Assembly (NCBI GenBank): GCA_020746105.1
Contig: CM036636.1
Coordinates: 7,750,001-7,814,000, forward strand
Direction of reading: 5' to 3'
Source of the DNA: Trogon surrucura
Taxonomy: Eukaryota > Chordata > Aves > Trogoniformes > Trogonidae
Length of the DNA: 64,000 nucleotides
In this document: positions 34,151 to 52,365 of the stretch, piece after piece
How the letters are laid out: every line of letters starts with the position of its first letter
How positions within the stretch are numbered: the first letter of the stretch is position 1
The notes under the pieces: generated by a model
Seen by the model: only the letters and a program-made list of their open reading frames with translations
What the model was told of the DNA's origin: nothing
The model's database searches: none
Program-made: the position numbers and the translations under genes

Positions 34151-34281
34151 TTTTCCTAAAAAAAAAACCAAACCCCAAACACTCGCCCCAGTGCATGGTC
34201 CTGCTCAGGATCCTCTTGTTTTCCTCGCAAAGCCTGGCGGCTGAAAACACACGCTTTTAAAAATTATACAAAAGAGTGAGT

Positions 34282-34287
34282 TTTATT
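34282..34287 (-). terminator. Poly(A) signal of MED22
   Basis: AATAAA on the minus strand, about 1.18 kb after the MED22 stop at 35465. It is followed by an AT-rich stretch and then the SURF6 promoter island, so the MED22 3' UTR covers roughly 34265-35464. Confidence 0.6.
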
Positions 34288-35464
34288 AAACCACCTCATT
34301 ACAAAGTAAAGTGGAATGGAAGAAAGATAGAACATACACGGACATTCACACGCTGAGGAAGGAGACGTTACAGCAGAGCGCTGGGGAAGCTCAGCTCGGC
34401 TGTTGGAACGCACCCGTGGCTGCGGTGCCCAAGACACGGAGCCGTCACAACCATCTTCCAGTTCAACCACAGCCCAGTTCGAGTCAACGTGGAACCACCG
34501 CAAAGGGACAGGGCAGAAGAAGCACCGAGCGGCTGAAGAGCTGCAGACAAGAGCACCAAAAGTGCTTCTTTGGAAGGAAACCACGAGAGTAACTCAGTGT
34601 CCCTCGCTGCTCTGTACACCCCAGTCATCCCCACACTTATTAGACAAAACAATCAGCCCACATCAATACTGGCTTCACCTTAGCTTGTTAACAGAAAATT
34701 TCTGCATTAGCTTGTGAACAGAAAATTTCTGCGTAAACACTGAAAAGGAAATGGGACTAAGTAAAGCGTGTTCGGCTTCTATCTGCAGCCTTGGGCAACT
34801 GGCATCATCGATACCTCCGTGTGATTCCTCGGTTTGCTCTTTCCTCTTCAGAAGAGAGAACACTGCTCTTTGGTAAATGTCTGCTGAGAGCCTCCTCCCA
34901 AACGACTGTGAGCAAGAAGTTCAAATTTGTGAAGTGCTGTGACAGTGAAGATTGCTGTGTAAAAAAATACTACGAGATTCTTACTCCAGTTTAAAGCAGA
35001 ACCGAGGCTGTCAGATGCCATCCTGAGAGAGCTTTAAAGCAGCCAGAACATCAAAAACCTTGGGCAGCAGGGTAAAAACTCCCAAATCACCCACCAGCCC
35101 CGCATTTGGCTCAAGTTTATCTCAAACAAATCCAACTCCCAGCACTCCAGTGTGTACTTACTGAGATTCACAGGGAAACAAACTGCATTTCTAATGAACT
35201 CTACACGTAACTGTCACGTAAAAGCAAACCTAATTTGTTAGAAGAATCGACTCTGTATTTACTCATCATGTTCTCTTAAGGGAGAGGAACACTCGTGGCA
35301 ATGTCCCAGGGGTAGAGAATGCACTGTGGCTAGCCAGCGAGCAGAAACCTGCAGAGACAGCTCCAGTGCCTTCTCCTGACAGTGGGAGATGCTTGATCAG
35401 TACAGCAGGTGGAAGACTTCCAGCAGTGCAGGCCGAACAGGTCCAGCAGCAGAGAGGATCCTCT

Positions 35465-38400
35465 TCAGGAGTGCTCCGCAGGGCCCGCCCCGTGCCCGTT
35501 CACATGAGGGTGCGATGGGGTTGAGCTCTGGGAGGCAGCAACGCTCTGCTCTGCCGCGGCAGCTGTCAGAGGCATGGAGAGGCTTTCGGGGGACAGCGTG
35601 GCAAAGTCTTGTCTCCAGTAGGCTTCGCACAGCGGAAGATCATTGCTGTCACACAGACTGTAGCTTTCCAGAACAAACAACCCCGGTAAGGAGAGACAGA
35701 AGGTGCGGTAAGAGAGGAGGGGAGGGAGGGAAAGGGTGGGGGGAGCAAGACAGAAGCAAAGCATTAAGAAAATGGCAAAAAAACATTCATGGATGTCAGG
35801 TTTGTGATCACAAATTCACCGTAAGTCTTGTGACACTGGCCTTCCCTAGGATATCCTTAAAGACTGGTCCTGAACCTCACAGGCCTGGTGAGGATCAGGA
35901 GAATTTCGGAGACAGAACTGCTGCTACAAACTGAAACAGAGGCTCAACTCTAGTCCAGATGCTCTAAGTCCCTGAAGAGATCTGGGCTGAAGTCACCCCA
36001 AAGATGGGAATTCTGCTACTGATTTGAGTGAGGCGAGGACCTCATCCATCATTATTTCACTTGGAACTAGATCACAACCTAAATGAGGAAAAAAACAGAA
36101 ATCCTGCTCTAAATTTAAGGGCCTGCTTCTGTTAGGATAAAGAAGACACCTATTTGCACCCTTGCCCTTTATCAATAAAGTGCTCCACAGAAGGTCTGGG
36201 TCTTCTATGAAAGCTCTCCAGCCTGATTATAAAAGTACTGATGGCTCCTACCATTTCCAGCAGAACCTGAGCTGACAGTTCTTCTAAAAGCAGCTTTCTG
36301 GATTTGACTAGCGTAGGCTATAGAGCTGGACGAACCAGCAGCGTGCGAAAGTAGCGTTTTGAAACAACTGGCTAATTCTTGCCTGTGCTCTGAGGAAAAC
36401 ACAATGTGGAAGGGCCAAAACTAAAAAAAAAAATAAAATAACGGAAGTAACTGTAGCAAAACCAAAACAAATTCCAAAGAGAGGACGGAGCTGCACACAC
36501 AAGAGACACCCAAGACAAAGTGAGTGCTGGAGCAGAAAGCAGCTTGCGTTCAGAATAAAACAAACCCAGTGGGTCAAGTGATTTTGTTGTTGCAGCTTTA
36601 TTTACATTTTAATGTATGGACTTGAATAGATGCTCAGGGAGATATTTTAAGCGTAGAAATACGAGACACTTCGAATTGCACAAACATGAAACATGTTGAG
36701 AACTAACCCCACTCTCAAGACAGCTCCAGCAATCTCAGAGGACGGAGCAATGGAACATAGATGCAAGTTTGGGGTTTAGGATGAGAGAAGGCAAGCTGGA
36801 CGTGGAGTTACCGCTTCTGGGAATAAGCACGCAAAGCACTAGTTGTGAGCATCTACTTCTGAGCTCTTTTCTGGCAGCGTCACGCAGCTGGTTTTGCAGT
36901 GGAAGTAAGAAGGCAGTGGATACAGGTTTTATAACTAAGGCCTTTGTAAAATCCCTTGAAGATTACCCTTCAGTGTTCAATGTACAGTGACACTGGGATC
37001 AGCCAGCAAAGACTTTCAGGACTGAACCAGAACTGTGACTCCTTTTCTGTCAGTCTTGGACCTCAGGCTATGGTTTCCAAGGAGAACCTGGCCACAGCAT
37101 CCAACACATCTTGTCAGGGGAGTTACTAATAAAATTTTATCTGTGTCAGAAGTCTAATTGCTTCTTCTCCTGCCCCAGTTAGACCAACTTCACAAGTCTA
37201 AGCTTTGCCTCTGATATAACGCTCCTCAAAAGTCACAGTGAATGAGCAGCTACTGCACGGCCCAGAACAGCACTGCCCAACCTGCCGCTCTGTCCTTTGA
37301 CTGAGGGTGTCTCAGTGCATGGAAGGGACCTCACCACACCCCTCAAGGCACGCATCCAGGCCTGTGCGCAGAGGAACAGCTCTAGGAAACTACTTGAATA
37401 CAGGGACAGAAAGCAAAGGTTGCTTCTGAACAATCTGCTCAGCTCTGGTTTCAAGGTCTCCTCATCCAACCCCCACATACACACAAAAAACCCAGCAATG
37501 AAACCTGACCCTACAACTGAGGCGAATCCTGTCAGTTACTCGCTGTGGGCAAGAGGCTGCTTCCCAAGCCCCTTCAGCACAACGGCAGTGACAAACTGGG
37601 CAGAAGCTCCCTTCCACAGAGGGTTCAGAGCTGTTGGGAACAGCGCGCAGGCACCAAACAAGCTCCGCAGCACGGGGCAGCTCTCAGCTCCACAGCATGT
37701 GGAGCTGTGCCACTGCAGGGAGCTCACTTTCCTACAGCCTTCCCCAAAGAGAGGACCTCACCTAAACTAACCAGTGACCTTCAGGGCAACTGGAGCACAG
37801 GAGAGCAGTCTGGTGGGATGCCTGTATGGAACCCATGTCCTGGCCTTATGCGACTTCACACCTCTTCATAAATCCCACGGGATCAAGCTCCATCTCTTCA
37901 GATGGTGGAGAGAGGCAGCCCCATCTGGGCTCCCAGGACAGAACGCCTGTTTGTGGACAAACTGGCTATTGCATTTACAGTCACTTAAACACGATTATCA
38001 GTCTACGACTCTGCGGCGTAACAGAAACCCCTTTCCCCCACATCAGACAATACGGTTTCATTAAAAGTATTTCAGTATTCTAATTATAAAAGGCCTTTGA
38101 ATAAATCACTGACTATATATTTACACACACACAATTTCTTTGGTGCAGAAAAAGACAGGAAAGAACACAGGACGGGAGTAAGTGCTAAAAGCAAATGACC
38201 AAGTGCTACACGAAAACAGGTTTCAGTGGAGGGATCACAGCTCTGCAGAGTTGCCAAGTTCCCTCACCTTGTGACCACTCTTACAAAAATAAAAGAGCAC
38301 AAAAGCAAATCTGTGCGGTGTATGACAACAATTGTGCTTGCACACCAGTTCTGTTACGAAGAGCACGTGGCATCTGGTGCCAGGCAGGTGAAGAGACCAC

Positions 38401-40824
38401 GCCAGCATGGTCACAACCTCGTAATCCAGAAGTTAAAGCTCCTGACACGCAGTGGTGGCAGTCTGGTGACAGTGTGAGAGAAGCAGGTCTGGCAAACGTG
38501 AGGCACTCTCATCCCACAGAGCATCACTCTGGACATGGCTCGCCGCTGTGCTGCAGGCAGCCTGTGTCGTGGATGCATCCCTGAACTATCAGGACCTGGA
38601 CTGGTGCTCGGGTTTGCGACCGTTGCTTTTCATTTCTACAATATTTCTAGGATCCCTCACCAGTTCACCCCAAAAATGAGTAAAGTTTTGAAAAACAGCT
38701 CTAAACTTTTACCTCTAGTTTTCTTCCAATGTCGTACCAGTTCCTAAACTATGTCACATCAATACGTTTTTACCCTTAAAATACATGTGCTACTCAGAAA
38801 CAACGGTCTAACTTCCAAAGATACTGAGCAATTAGGGGTTTAGGTGACTTAGCTGTGCTTATAGGCATTCAGTATTTTTATAAAGAAGGGAAAGGCAAAA
38901 ATAGAAAATCTGGGCATTAAAATTTCAAATAAAATTTTGAAAAGTTAAGTGTTTGTCATAGCATTATTGCACTTGACTTCACTTATCTTGGACAGTGCAG
39001 TCAAAATAATCAGGTTCTCATTTGTTTTTTCTTGCTTTCATTTACTGCATTATCAACTAGAAGTGCTGGAGTGCATGTCAGAAAATAAAAAAATAAAGTG
39101 TCTGAATTCTCTAAAGCTTGTTTTCTAAGTAAGAGTCTTTTAAAAATATTTAAAATCCCACAAACAAATTAGTAATAAGTCATGCCATAGAAATTCCTAT
39201 CACAATACTTCATAGTTCTATGAAACTGAGCAGCCTTTTTTGCTCACTCCAAATGTTGACCCCGGGAGGACTCCAGGCAGCCAGGGGCAGTGGACTGCAA
39301 GGGAAAAGGCACACTGTGTAACCAGGACACTTGGGAAAGAACTCACCACAAAGACGTGGTGATCTCATCCAACGTGAGGACCCAGCTCACGAAGCTGGCC
39401 TCTCCAGGGAGAGGGACAGAGGCTCCTCCAGAAGGATACTCAAACTGAAGCCTGTGCCCCCGAGGAAATCCATGTCCTTTTACAATAACTGCAAAGGAAG
39501 CCTAAGCAACTTATCTGCCAAATCTAGCCAACTAAAGCAGGCACCTGGAGTTGGATGCTGTGAAGACTTCCTTCACCACGACATCTGTACCCTGTAGGGT
39601 ATCTACAAGAAAGGCAGTTCCTTTAGTTGCAGAAAAAGAGTTTGACCTAATTAAAAACAGGAATGAAATTCTTTTGGGAACGTTCTCAAGACCTACACTC
39701 TAAGGACTAGTTGTTTGTCTGGACTAACTACCCCAAAAGGGCTGGAGTCATAGGGCAGAAGTCCACTGCTCTATTTGTACCTGGAAGAGTAATATTCTTC
39801 TTCTAGCTCGTACAGATCAATGGAGATCTCATCCCGTAGTGCAATCAGCTTCTTGTCACATTCCTCCTGCAAGCTTCTCAGATACTGGTTGCGCTGGTTG
39901 ATAGCTTCATTCACAGAGGGGAAATCGTTGAGGATCAAGAACTGCTTCAGGTCAGACACAAGTTTCATCAAGGATTCACCAGCTCGGACCTTGTACCAGG
40001 GAGAAAAATCATACAGCACACGTAGATCAAACCAGTGTTTTGCTTCAATTCTAAAACAAGATCTCCCAAGCTGCTTTTTCAGCCCACACTTTGAATAAAG
40101 TAAAAAATCCCAGATTACAGGAGGATTCTGACAAGAGCCTGTAGCTGACAAACCAGGCTACCCAGCTTTCCCCAGCCACCCCAACTATCAGGTTAGTCTT
40201 CCAGCACCAGTCTATAAAGGCTGCCCCAGATGCGACAGCGACCCGAGCAGTACCTGAAGGATGTGATTTGAACAGCAGGTGCTACTCACAATGTTTGCAG
40301 CTCTGACATGCATCTCGTAGTTATCTTGTTCACCCTGGGTTGCTCGAGAGACTTGAGTTTCATCCTCAATCTACACCAAAAAAGTACATATATCCACCGT
40401 TACTTACTGAAATCCCGACAGATGGTTACGACGTTATAAGCAACATCTCTCGGCTGCCCACAGAGCCCCAGGCGGGGAGGCCAGCAGCAACCGGGGAGGA
40501 ACCACTGGGAACGGAACCCTCTTCCCTCTCCGGGAGAAAGGCGTGTGTCCCCCCCTCTAGGCCTCTTTCTCCACTCGGGGCCATCAGCTCGTCTCTCGGG
40601 GCCTCCCCGGGCCCAGACCCGCCCCTCTCCCCTCAGCAGCCCGGCTGCTCCCGCGGGCTCGCCCCCCCCCCCCTCGGTGCTCGGCTACGGCCCACGGCCA
40701 CCTTAGCCGTCTTGATGATTTCGGTGAAGTTGTCCATGATGGACTTGATGTCATCCTTGAGGCGCTTGTTGTAGGACTGCAGCAGCGTCTCCTTGCTCTG
40801 CGGCAGCACCCGCTGCTGCGCCAT
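35465..40824 (-). CDS. MED22: MED22 (SURF5), Mediator head-module subunit
   Basis: Coding exons 40702-40824, 40290-40370, 39781-39989 and 35465-35657 join in phase to 201 aa (human 200). The N-terminus [20 protein letters not shown] and the block [20 protein letters not shown] are nearly identical to remembered human MED22. The protein is the vertebrate Srb6 counterpart and forms a helical heterodimer with MED11 in the Mediator head, supporting RNA polymerase II initiation in the nucleus. The C-terminal exon ([15 protein letters not shown] onward) is the less conserved Ser/Ala-rich tail. Reading past the exon 3 donor adds Arg-Tyr-Lys and a stop, giving a 140-aa form. The gene is divergently paired with RPL7A; start codons are 152 bp apart. 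Confidence 0.97.
35658..39780 (-). other. MED22 intron 3 (4.1 kb), no gene recognised
   Basis: The longest intron fully inside the MED22 gene. Open frames here are short, unspliced and without family resemblance on either strand. No CR1 tail, LTR or tandem array was recognised by eye. It separates the two alternative MED22 C-terminal ends. Confidence 0.6.
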
Positions 40825-40976
40825 GGCGGCGACCGCCACCTCCTCCTCCTCCTCCTCCCCCCCTCCTCCTCCTGCCCCGCCCCTCGCGCGCGACCGGTCC
40901 GTCCTCTCGCGAGAGGTCGCGGCCCGTAGATATTTCCCAGCATGCGCCGCTCTCCCTTTCTCTTCCTCAGTCCAAG
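40825..40976. promoter_or_regulatory. Bidirectional MED22/RPL7A CpG promoter
   Basis: Only 152 bp separate the divergent start codons. The palindrome TCTCGCGAGA (40905-40914) is the CpG-island motif bound by BANP. TTCCCAGCATGC (40934-40945) matches the ZNF143/Staf SBS motif. A pyrimidine tract at about 40950-40968 is the expected 5' TOP start site of RPL7A, a hallmark of translationally regulated ribosomal protein mRNAs. No TATA box is seen. A Ser-codon-like (CTC)n run lies at 40842-40873 on the MED22 side. The head-to-head arrangement is the same as in the mammalian surfeit locus. Confidence 0.85.
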
Positions 40977-44687
<3,711 letters not shown>

Positions 44688-44728
44688 AGATGTACTGGAT
44701 TGCAACCATGTCCTCTGTACATAAAAAG

Positions 44729-44764
44729 AATAAACCCCCAGATTAAGTTTCTCTGGTCTTTATT
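44729..44764. terminator. Facing poly(A) signals of RPL7A (+) and SURF1 (-)
   Basis: AATAAA at 44729-44734 on the plus strand lies 42 bp after the RPL7A stop. AATAAA at 44759-44764 on the minus strand is the best signal I see for SURF1, whose stop is at 45638, giving it an 870-bp 3' UTR. Typical cleavage distances place the two mRNA ends at or across each other. The SURF1 assignment is less certain than that of RPL7A. Confidence 0.65.
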
Positions 44765-45637
44765 AATGGGAGTGTTCTGGGCAGCGGGTGGCACATGAAC
44801 ATTGCCTGCTCCCAGATGCTTGTATAGTGCTGCATAGAGCAGGTTACTACTTTACTTGGAACAACTGCCTTTAACTACTAGTCCTCTTTTGTGTAATTGC
44901 TCTCCTTTTAAGATGCAGCCCATCAGAGCCGAGTGGGCTAGGCTAGTGCTGGCTTTAAGCTTGTGCAAATACTGTTCAACTGAAAATTGTTCTAGATCAT
45001 GTCAGTTGGTACTGAAGATATGGTTACAGTATGGATCAATGTAGGGCAGCACTTTGCCAGGCTAAGGAGGTGGGGAACCTCCTATTGGGTCTGAAAGGCC
45101 TCTTCCAGGGCAAAATTTGAGTATCCATGGTAACATTTAACTTGGGTCTGTTACTGTTATGCTGTAAGAAGCATAAGCCAAGCACCTGTGGGCCCTCTGT
45201 TTTTATGTACCTGCTGTGAAGCCCTCCTGATTTCAAGAATGACTACTTGCAGTTAAGAAGCTTTGATTCACAAAATCCCTTCTTGTCTCTTGAAAATTAC
45301 AGCAGTGGAGTAGTTACAACTTTGTAGCTTACCACCAACCACAACAGAAAAAGGTACCTGTGAGATTTTTAGTGAAGTTGATTTATGCAGTAGTCTCAAC
45401 AGCCAGCTGAGTTCAGTTTTAAGTTCAGTGCTTCCAAATTGCAGCCAGGTTGGCACTCGGGTGGGAGCTTGGAGTCTGCATCAGTTCCTTAAAGTCTATG
45501 CAACTTCGTAGCTGCACAAGTTTACTGCACACGTTGCCCTGAAACTCTTGGTGCTTCACTTACGCCAGACTGATGCGACTCCTGTCTTCTATAAAGTCTG
45601 CTCTTGACTGTAGTGCTGAGCAGAATAGCCCTTCCCC
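44765..45637 (-). other. Probable SURF1 3' UTR
   Basis: No coding exon is seen on either strand between the SURF1 stop and the poly(A) signal at 44759-44764, and no nearer AATAAA or ATTAAA on the minus strand was found. The stretch is therefore most simply read as the SURF1 3' UTR. It contains no repeat that I recognise with confidence. Confidence 0.5.
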
Positions 45638-48600
45638 TCACAGGGGTATCTTCTGTATAAATTTTTTGTACCACATCAGTGAAGTTGCAGCACATAAGCC
45701 GTACCTAGAAAAGAACAAGACCACACTTTTTCAGGATTGACAGCCTCTCTCAGTCAGCCGTGGTGCAACAAAACACGATTATTTCCAATCACTGCAAGTG
45801 TTAACTTGGGTTAATGCTTCAGGCTTTTGTAGTGTAAGGGCTCATTCAGCCTCCCTAATGCAGGAGGAAGAATGGCTGGCAAAGCTTTACATTCAGAACA
45901 AATGGGGAAGGTCAGTGAAATGCTGGCTGGGTAACCTACCAGGTGATGATGTACTGCATGTGCTCGTTTCTCAGGCTCACTCGTGTCTGGCCTCCGATGG
46001 GCCCCCCTGGGACTGTGCTTCCTGTAAGAACAACACAGTGCACAAGTTAAATCTCTGGTCTGCACTGCACAGAGCTGCCCTTCCTGTGAAAAACGGGATA
46101 AAGGTGGTCAGTCATGTGGATACCCTGCTCCTCTTCCTCAGGGAAGGGTTACCAGCAACGCCAGAGCCCCTACAGCGAGTGGCTGGTTGTGCTCAGGGTA
46201 TCAAACACCGCCAGTGCCTCTGAGCACGCTGCCGTCCCCAGCGCCAGCCGCCTTCAAAGTAGCGGAGCTAGCAGAGTACATGAAGAGAACTGGCAGATCC
46301 AATACCTTGCTGGACTTGATAATCTTAAGAGTCTTTTCCAACCCACGTGATTCTATGATTCTACCTTTCCAATTGCCCAGGCAAACTAATTCACCAAATA
46401 GAAAGGACAAGAGACTGCTGTAAATTGGATGTGGGGTTGGGTTTCTCTGTGACTTACCAAAATCGGCATCGATGAAGATGGGCTCAGCACCGGTCACCTT
46501 TGCCATGGCCTCCAGGTCACGGTAATGCCAGCGGTTTTTCTCAATGTTATTTTCAGGCACAAAAGGTTTCCGGGTTTCTGATAACCTCACCACGCCAGTG
46601 AGCTCAATTTCATCTTCAATCTGAAGAGGAATGTAGAGGAGGAGAAAAAGGAATCTTCCAAGGTTCATTTCACACTGTGGCACACCAGGTTCTGGTAGAA
46701 AAATACAGCACTTGCAGGGTCTGATTATAAATCAAGTGGTCGTGCCCCGCAGTGGGGTAGTGTTGTAACACAGCAGGCAGAAAAAGCAGATTCAAAACAG
46801 CTCCTTGTTTGTAAATAACAATATTTACTTAAAAAGGTGGGGAATAAAGCACAATGACTAACTACCTCCTGTGATGCTGAGCGTGGCTACTGCCTTTCTG
46901 GGTCTGTCAGTAGTGCCTTTGGGTAATCACAGGGCAGAAAGTAATAGAACAACATTCCCCTTACCTGTCCCTTCAGCCGGGTCTCCGGTTTCAATTTCTT
47001 TTTGGGCACAAATCCTCGGTTGACTAAAATTGTGACCCTAGAGTTACATAAAGAAATAAGGCTTGTGAGTCAAAGGAAATTTATTCACGCTGCTGCCTAG
47101 AACTAAGTACCAATGGAAGAAGTGACGCACGTGCTTGGTGCCACCTTTTTTTTGTCATCTGAGTGCACGTTATAGGGGAATTTAAAGGCAATTTCAAATC
47201 AAGCCCAACAGACTGTGAGAGATGCCTTTTCAGGGAGAGGGAGGGATTTATAGAAACCCAACCACCATGACGCAGCTTTTCAAAACAGGAGTCGCTCACA
47301 CGAGCCATGACTTTCATTAACTTACCCTAGTTCCGTGCAGTAGAAAGGAGTAATGACGTTTGCGCCGTTTTCTGGGTGCGATGTCAGCCGCCCGGCTTCT
47401 CTCGCTTCTCGCTGAGGGTCCACAAGTGACCGTGGCAAAATATAGAGCTCCTTGGAGTGGTCAAAATGCCCTCGGACTTTTACCGGTCTGTACTCCAGTT
47501 CCTTCAGTTCCATCGGGCTGCACGGAACAAGATGAGAACAGAACCATGGTTGTGACAGGCAAGTTAGGGGATTTTACTGTGGGATTTTCCTTTTAACTAA
47601 CGGTTCACTCTTGTGCCAGTTGGCAACCAGAAAGAGAAGACAAACACCTTGTGGAATAAGCAGCTGGCTTAAGATTTTATTACCATCACACACTCTCCTG
47701 AGCTGAGATTCATCCATTTAGAGTATCCCACAGGGAAGCATTCACTAACTCTTTTACTAAAAATAAGAAAATTAACACCATGTCTGTTTTTCTAATTTGC
47801 TTGCATGTCTTGCTTCCCCTTGCATTCCCTCATTTTCATGCAGCTTAGTTTAAGATAAGCTCATTAGTGCAAGTACCACATCTAATATCCCCAGCACACT
47901 GCCAGTGCTCCCTAGACAATAAACTATCTCAGCTTCCTTACTCTAATGTCAGGGGGATGGGCTCTGATGTAATTCTTGATGTCAGTTGTGCAATCAAATC
48001 TAATTTCCACTTCCGTCGCTGAACCTGAAAGTACACAAAAGCAAATTATCTCATGTAATAACCCCAGCAAGCCGTAAAATCTTTGTCATAAGTTTCTCCT
48101 CAGACCTGGCCTAAAAAAGGGTAATTGGAGGTTTGGAAATGGAGGCTACTGACTTCAATTTGTGGAAATATTTATATATATATATAAATAAAAGGGTAAA
48201 AAAAATAAGAATTACTCCTTTAAAGACTTAGAAACAGACAGCTGGAAAACAGAAATGTAAAATAACAGCAAATCTTTACACCGCATGTGATTTGAACTGG
48301 ACTAAACAGCCAGAGGTGGCAAAACCTGACAGCCCTCAAGTGCTCATCTCTTGAAAAAATATTTATTTGTACCTGCCACGTGCCGAGACAGAACGTGGTC
48401 AGAGGGACCAGGAAAAGGCCCCATTTCAGTAAGATGTCCTCTCCAGATGTGTCAGCAGCTGTTGTAGAACTTCGTGGTCTGCAGAACCTCAGACAAACAT
48501 CTAGAGAAAAACAGAATGAGGAGTAGGATTTGTACAGGAGAGGAGATGCCAAATTCTTGCAGGAAATGTCACCTCTTGGTATAAGGTTGAAACAGGGCAC

Positions 48601-49324
48601 AAACCCACAGAAATATTTTCGTACCTTTAGTCTGCCGGACCAGACCAGAACTTGCTTTAGTTAGGGAATACCCAAAAAATGTTCTTCTGATCAAGCCATG
48701 TGATACCTACATGAGATAAAAAAGATCCTTTGTAGTGCTTCGTAGAATTTGTATCTAGAGGATATCGATTGTGTCAATAACTGCATGATATTTTGTTTAC
48801 CCGTTAAGTCTCACTTGAGCAACCGCCTGTGAAACATTACAGGTTAGTTTACAATTAAAAAACGAAAATAAAATCAAATTCCAGTTACAGAGCTGACTAT
48901 AGCACAGCAAATGGTGTTTCCCTTCCCCTCCACGCTACCAGGAAGCGCTGGCACCATCTTCATTCGTTCTTGAAATAAACGCCCGCCGGCGCCGGGGCAG
49001 ATTTCCAGCCTTTTGCCCACCGCCTCCGCCGCGCACAGCGAGCACAGGCCGCGGGCCGGAGCGGGGCCGGGCTGGGTTAGGCCTCGCTCCCCTCGGCCCC
49101 GACTCGGCCCCGGCCCCGCTCCCTCTACCCGGTCCCGCCTCCTCTACCCGGTCCCGCCTCTTCTACCCGGCCCCGCTCCCCTCACCCGGCCCCGCTCCCC
49201 TCACCCGGCCCCGCTCCCCTCACCCGGCCCCGCTCCCCTCACCCGGCCCCGCTCCCCTCACCCGGTCCCGGCGCTCCGGCAGGAGCCGCGGCCCCGCGCG
49301 CAGCAGCAGCCTCCCCGTCGCCAT
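45638..49324 (-). CDS. SURF1: SURF1, cytochrome c oxidase assembly factor
   Basis: Nine exons as in mammals: 49262-49324, 48625-48706, 48373-48500, 47942-48024, 47326-47517, 46965-47037, 46458-46620, 45940-46021, 45638-45704. All junctions are in phase; 310 aa. The protein sits in the mitochondrial inner membrane and aids early assembly of complex IV. The basic, Arg-rich N-terminus fits a mitochondrial presequence. Two membrane spans are visible, one around [16 protein letters not shown] and one near the C-terminus around [17 protein letters not shown], flanking the intermembrane-space SURF1 domain with the conserved [20 protein letters not shown]. The gene is head-to-head with SURF2. Intron 1 starts with an array of duplicated donor sequences; a CR1 end lies in the intron between the exons at 46458 and 46021. 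Confidence 0.96.
46307..46363 (+). repeat. CR1 LINE 3' tail
   Basis: CTTGCTGGACTTGATAATCT, then GTCTTTTCCAACCCACGTGA, ending in TTCTATGATTCTA, is the typical CR1 3' end in plus orientation. It lies in SURF1 intron 7, antisense to the gene. The 5' boundary is only approximate. Confidence 0.85.
49110..49261 (-). repeat. 19-bp x 8 tandem array of donor-like units in SURF1 intron 1
   Basis: On the minus strand intron 1 begins GTGAGGGGAGCGGGGCCGG, and this 19-bp unit recurs eight times exactly (152 bp). The first five copies start GTGAGG and the last three GTAGAA or GTAGAG, all preceded by CCGG. Each copy thus presents a CGG-GT donor-like site. The end of exon 1 (GGGACCGG) resembles the unit end, so the exon boundary itself is part of the repeat phase. 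Confidence 0.93.
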
Positions 49325-49453
49325 GGCAACACCGCCACCGCTCCCCGCGCCGCCTCCGGCCCACACAGCCCCGGCGCGGGCGGGCCCCTCTCTGGCCGCC
49401 CCTCTCTATGGTGCGGCCTGCACCGGAAGCGGAAGCGCTTTGCTCTGTGCCTG
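49317..49453. promoter_or_regulatory. Bidirectional SURF1/SURF2 CpG promoter
   Basis: The start codons of SURF1 (49322-49324, minus) and SURF2 (49454-49456, plus) are 129 bp apart in a CpG island. ACCGGAAGCGGAAGC (49422-49436) gives one clear and one weaker ETS core. GTCGCCATGGCAAC (49317-49330) spans the SURF1 ATG and could act as a YY1-type or X-box-like site. ETS and YY1 elements are known in the mouse Surf1/Surf2 promoter. No TATA box is seen. Confidence 0.8.
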
Positions 49454-52338
<2,885 letters not shown>

Positions 52339-52347
52339 AACACAGCA

Positions 52348-52365
52348 AATAAATTTTATAATAAA
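52348..52365 (+). terminator. Poly(A) signals of SURF2
   Basis: Two AATAAA hexamers, at 52348-52353 and 52360-52365, lie just 10-27 bp beyond the SURF2 stop, so the 3' UTR is very short. Confidence 0.85.

Noticed and set aside
33388-34260. Plus-strand open frame of 290 codons in a CpG island
   Set aside because: GC-rich sequence has few stops; composition is Arg/Gly/Pro/Ala with no domain, and it overlaps SURF6 exon 1 and its promoter.
45798-46223. Plus-strand open frame of 141 codons
   Set aside because: It overlaps SURF1 exon 8 and introns antisense, with no splice logic or family match.
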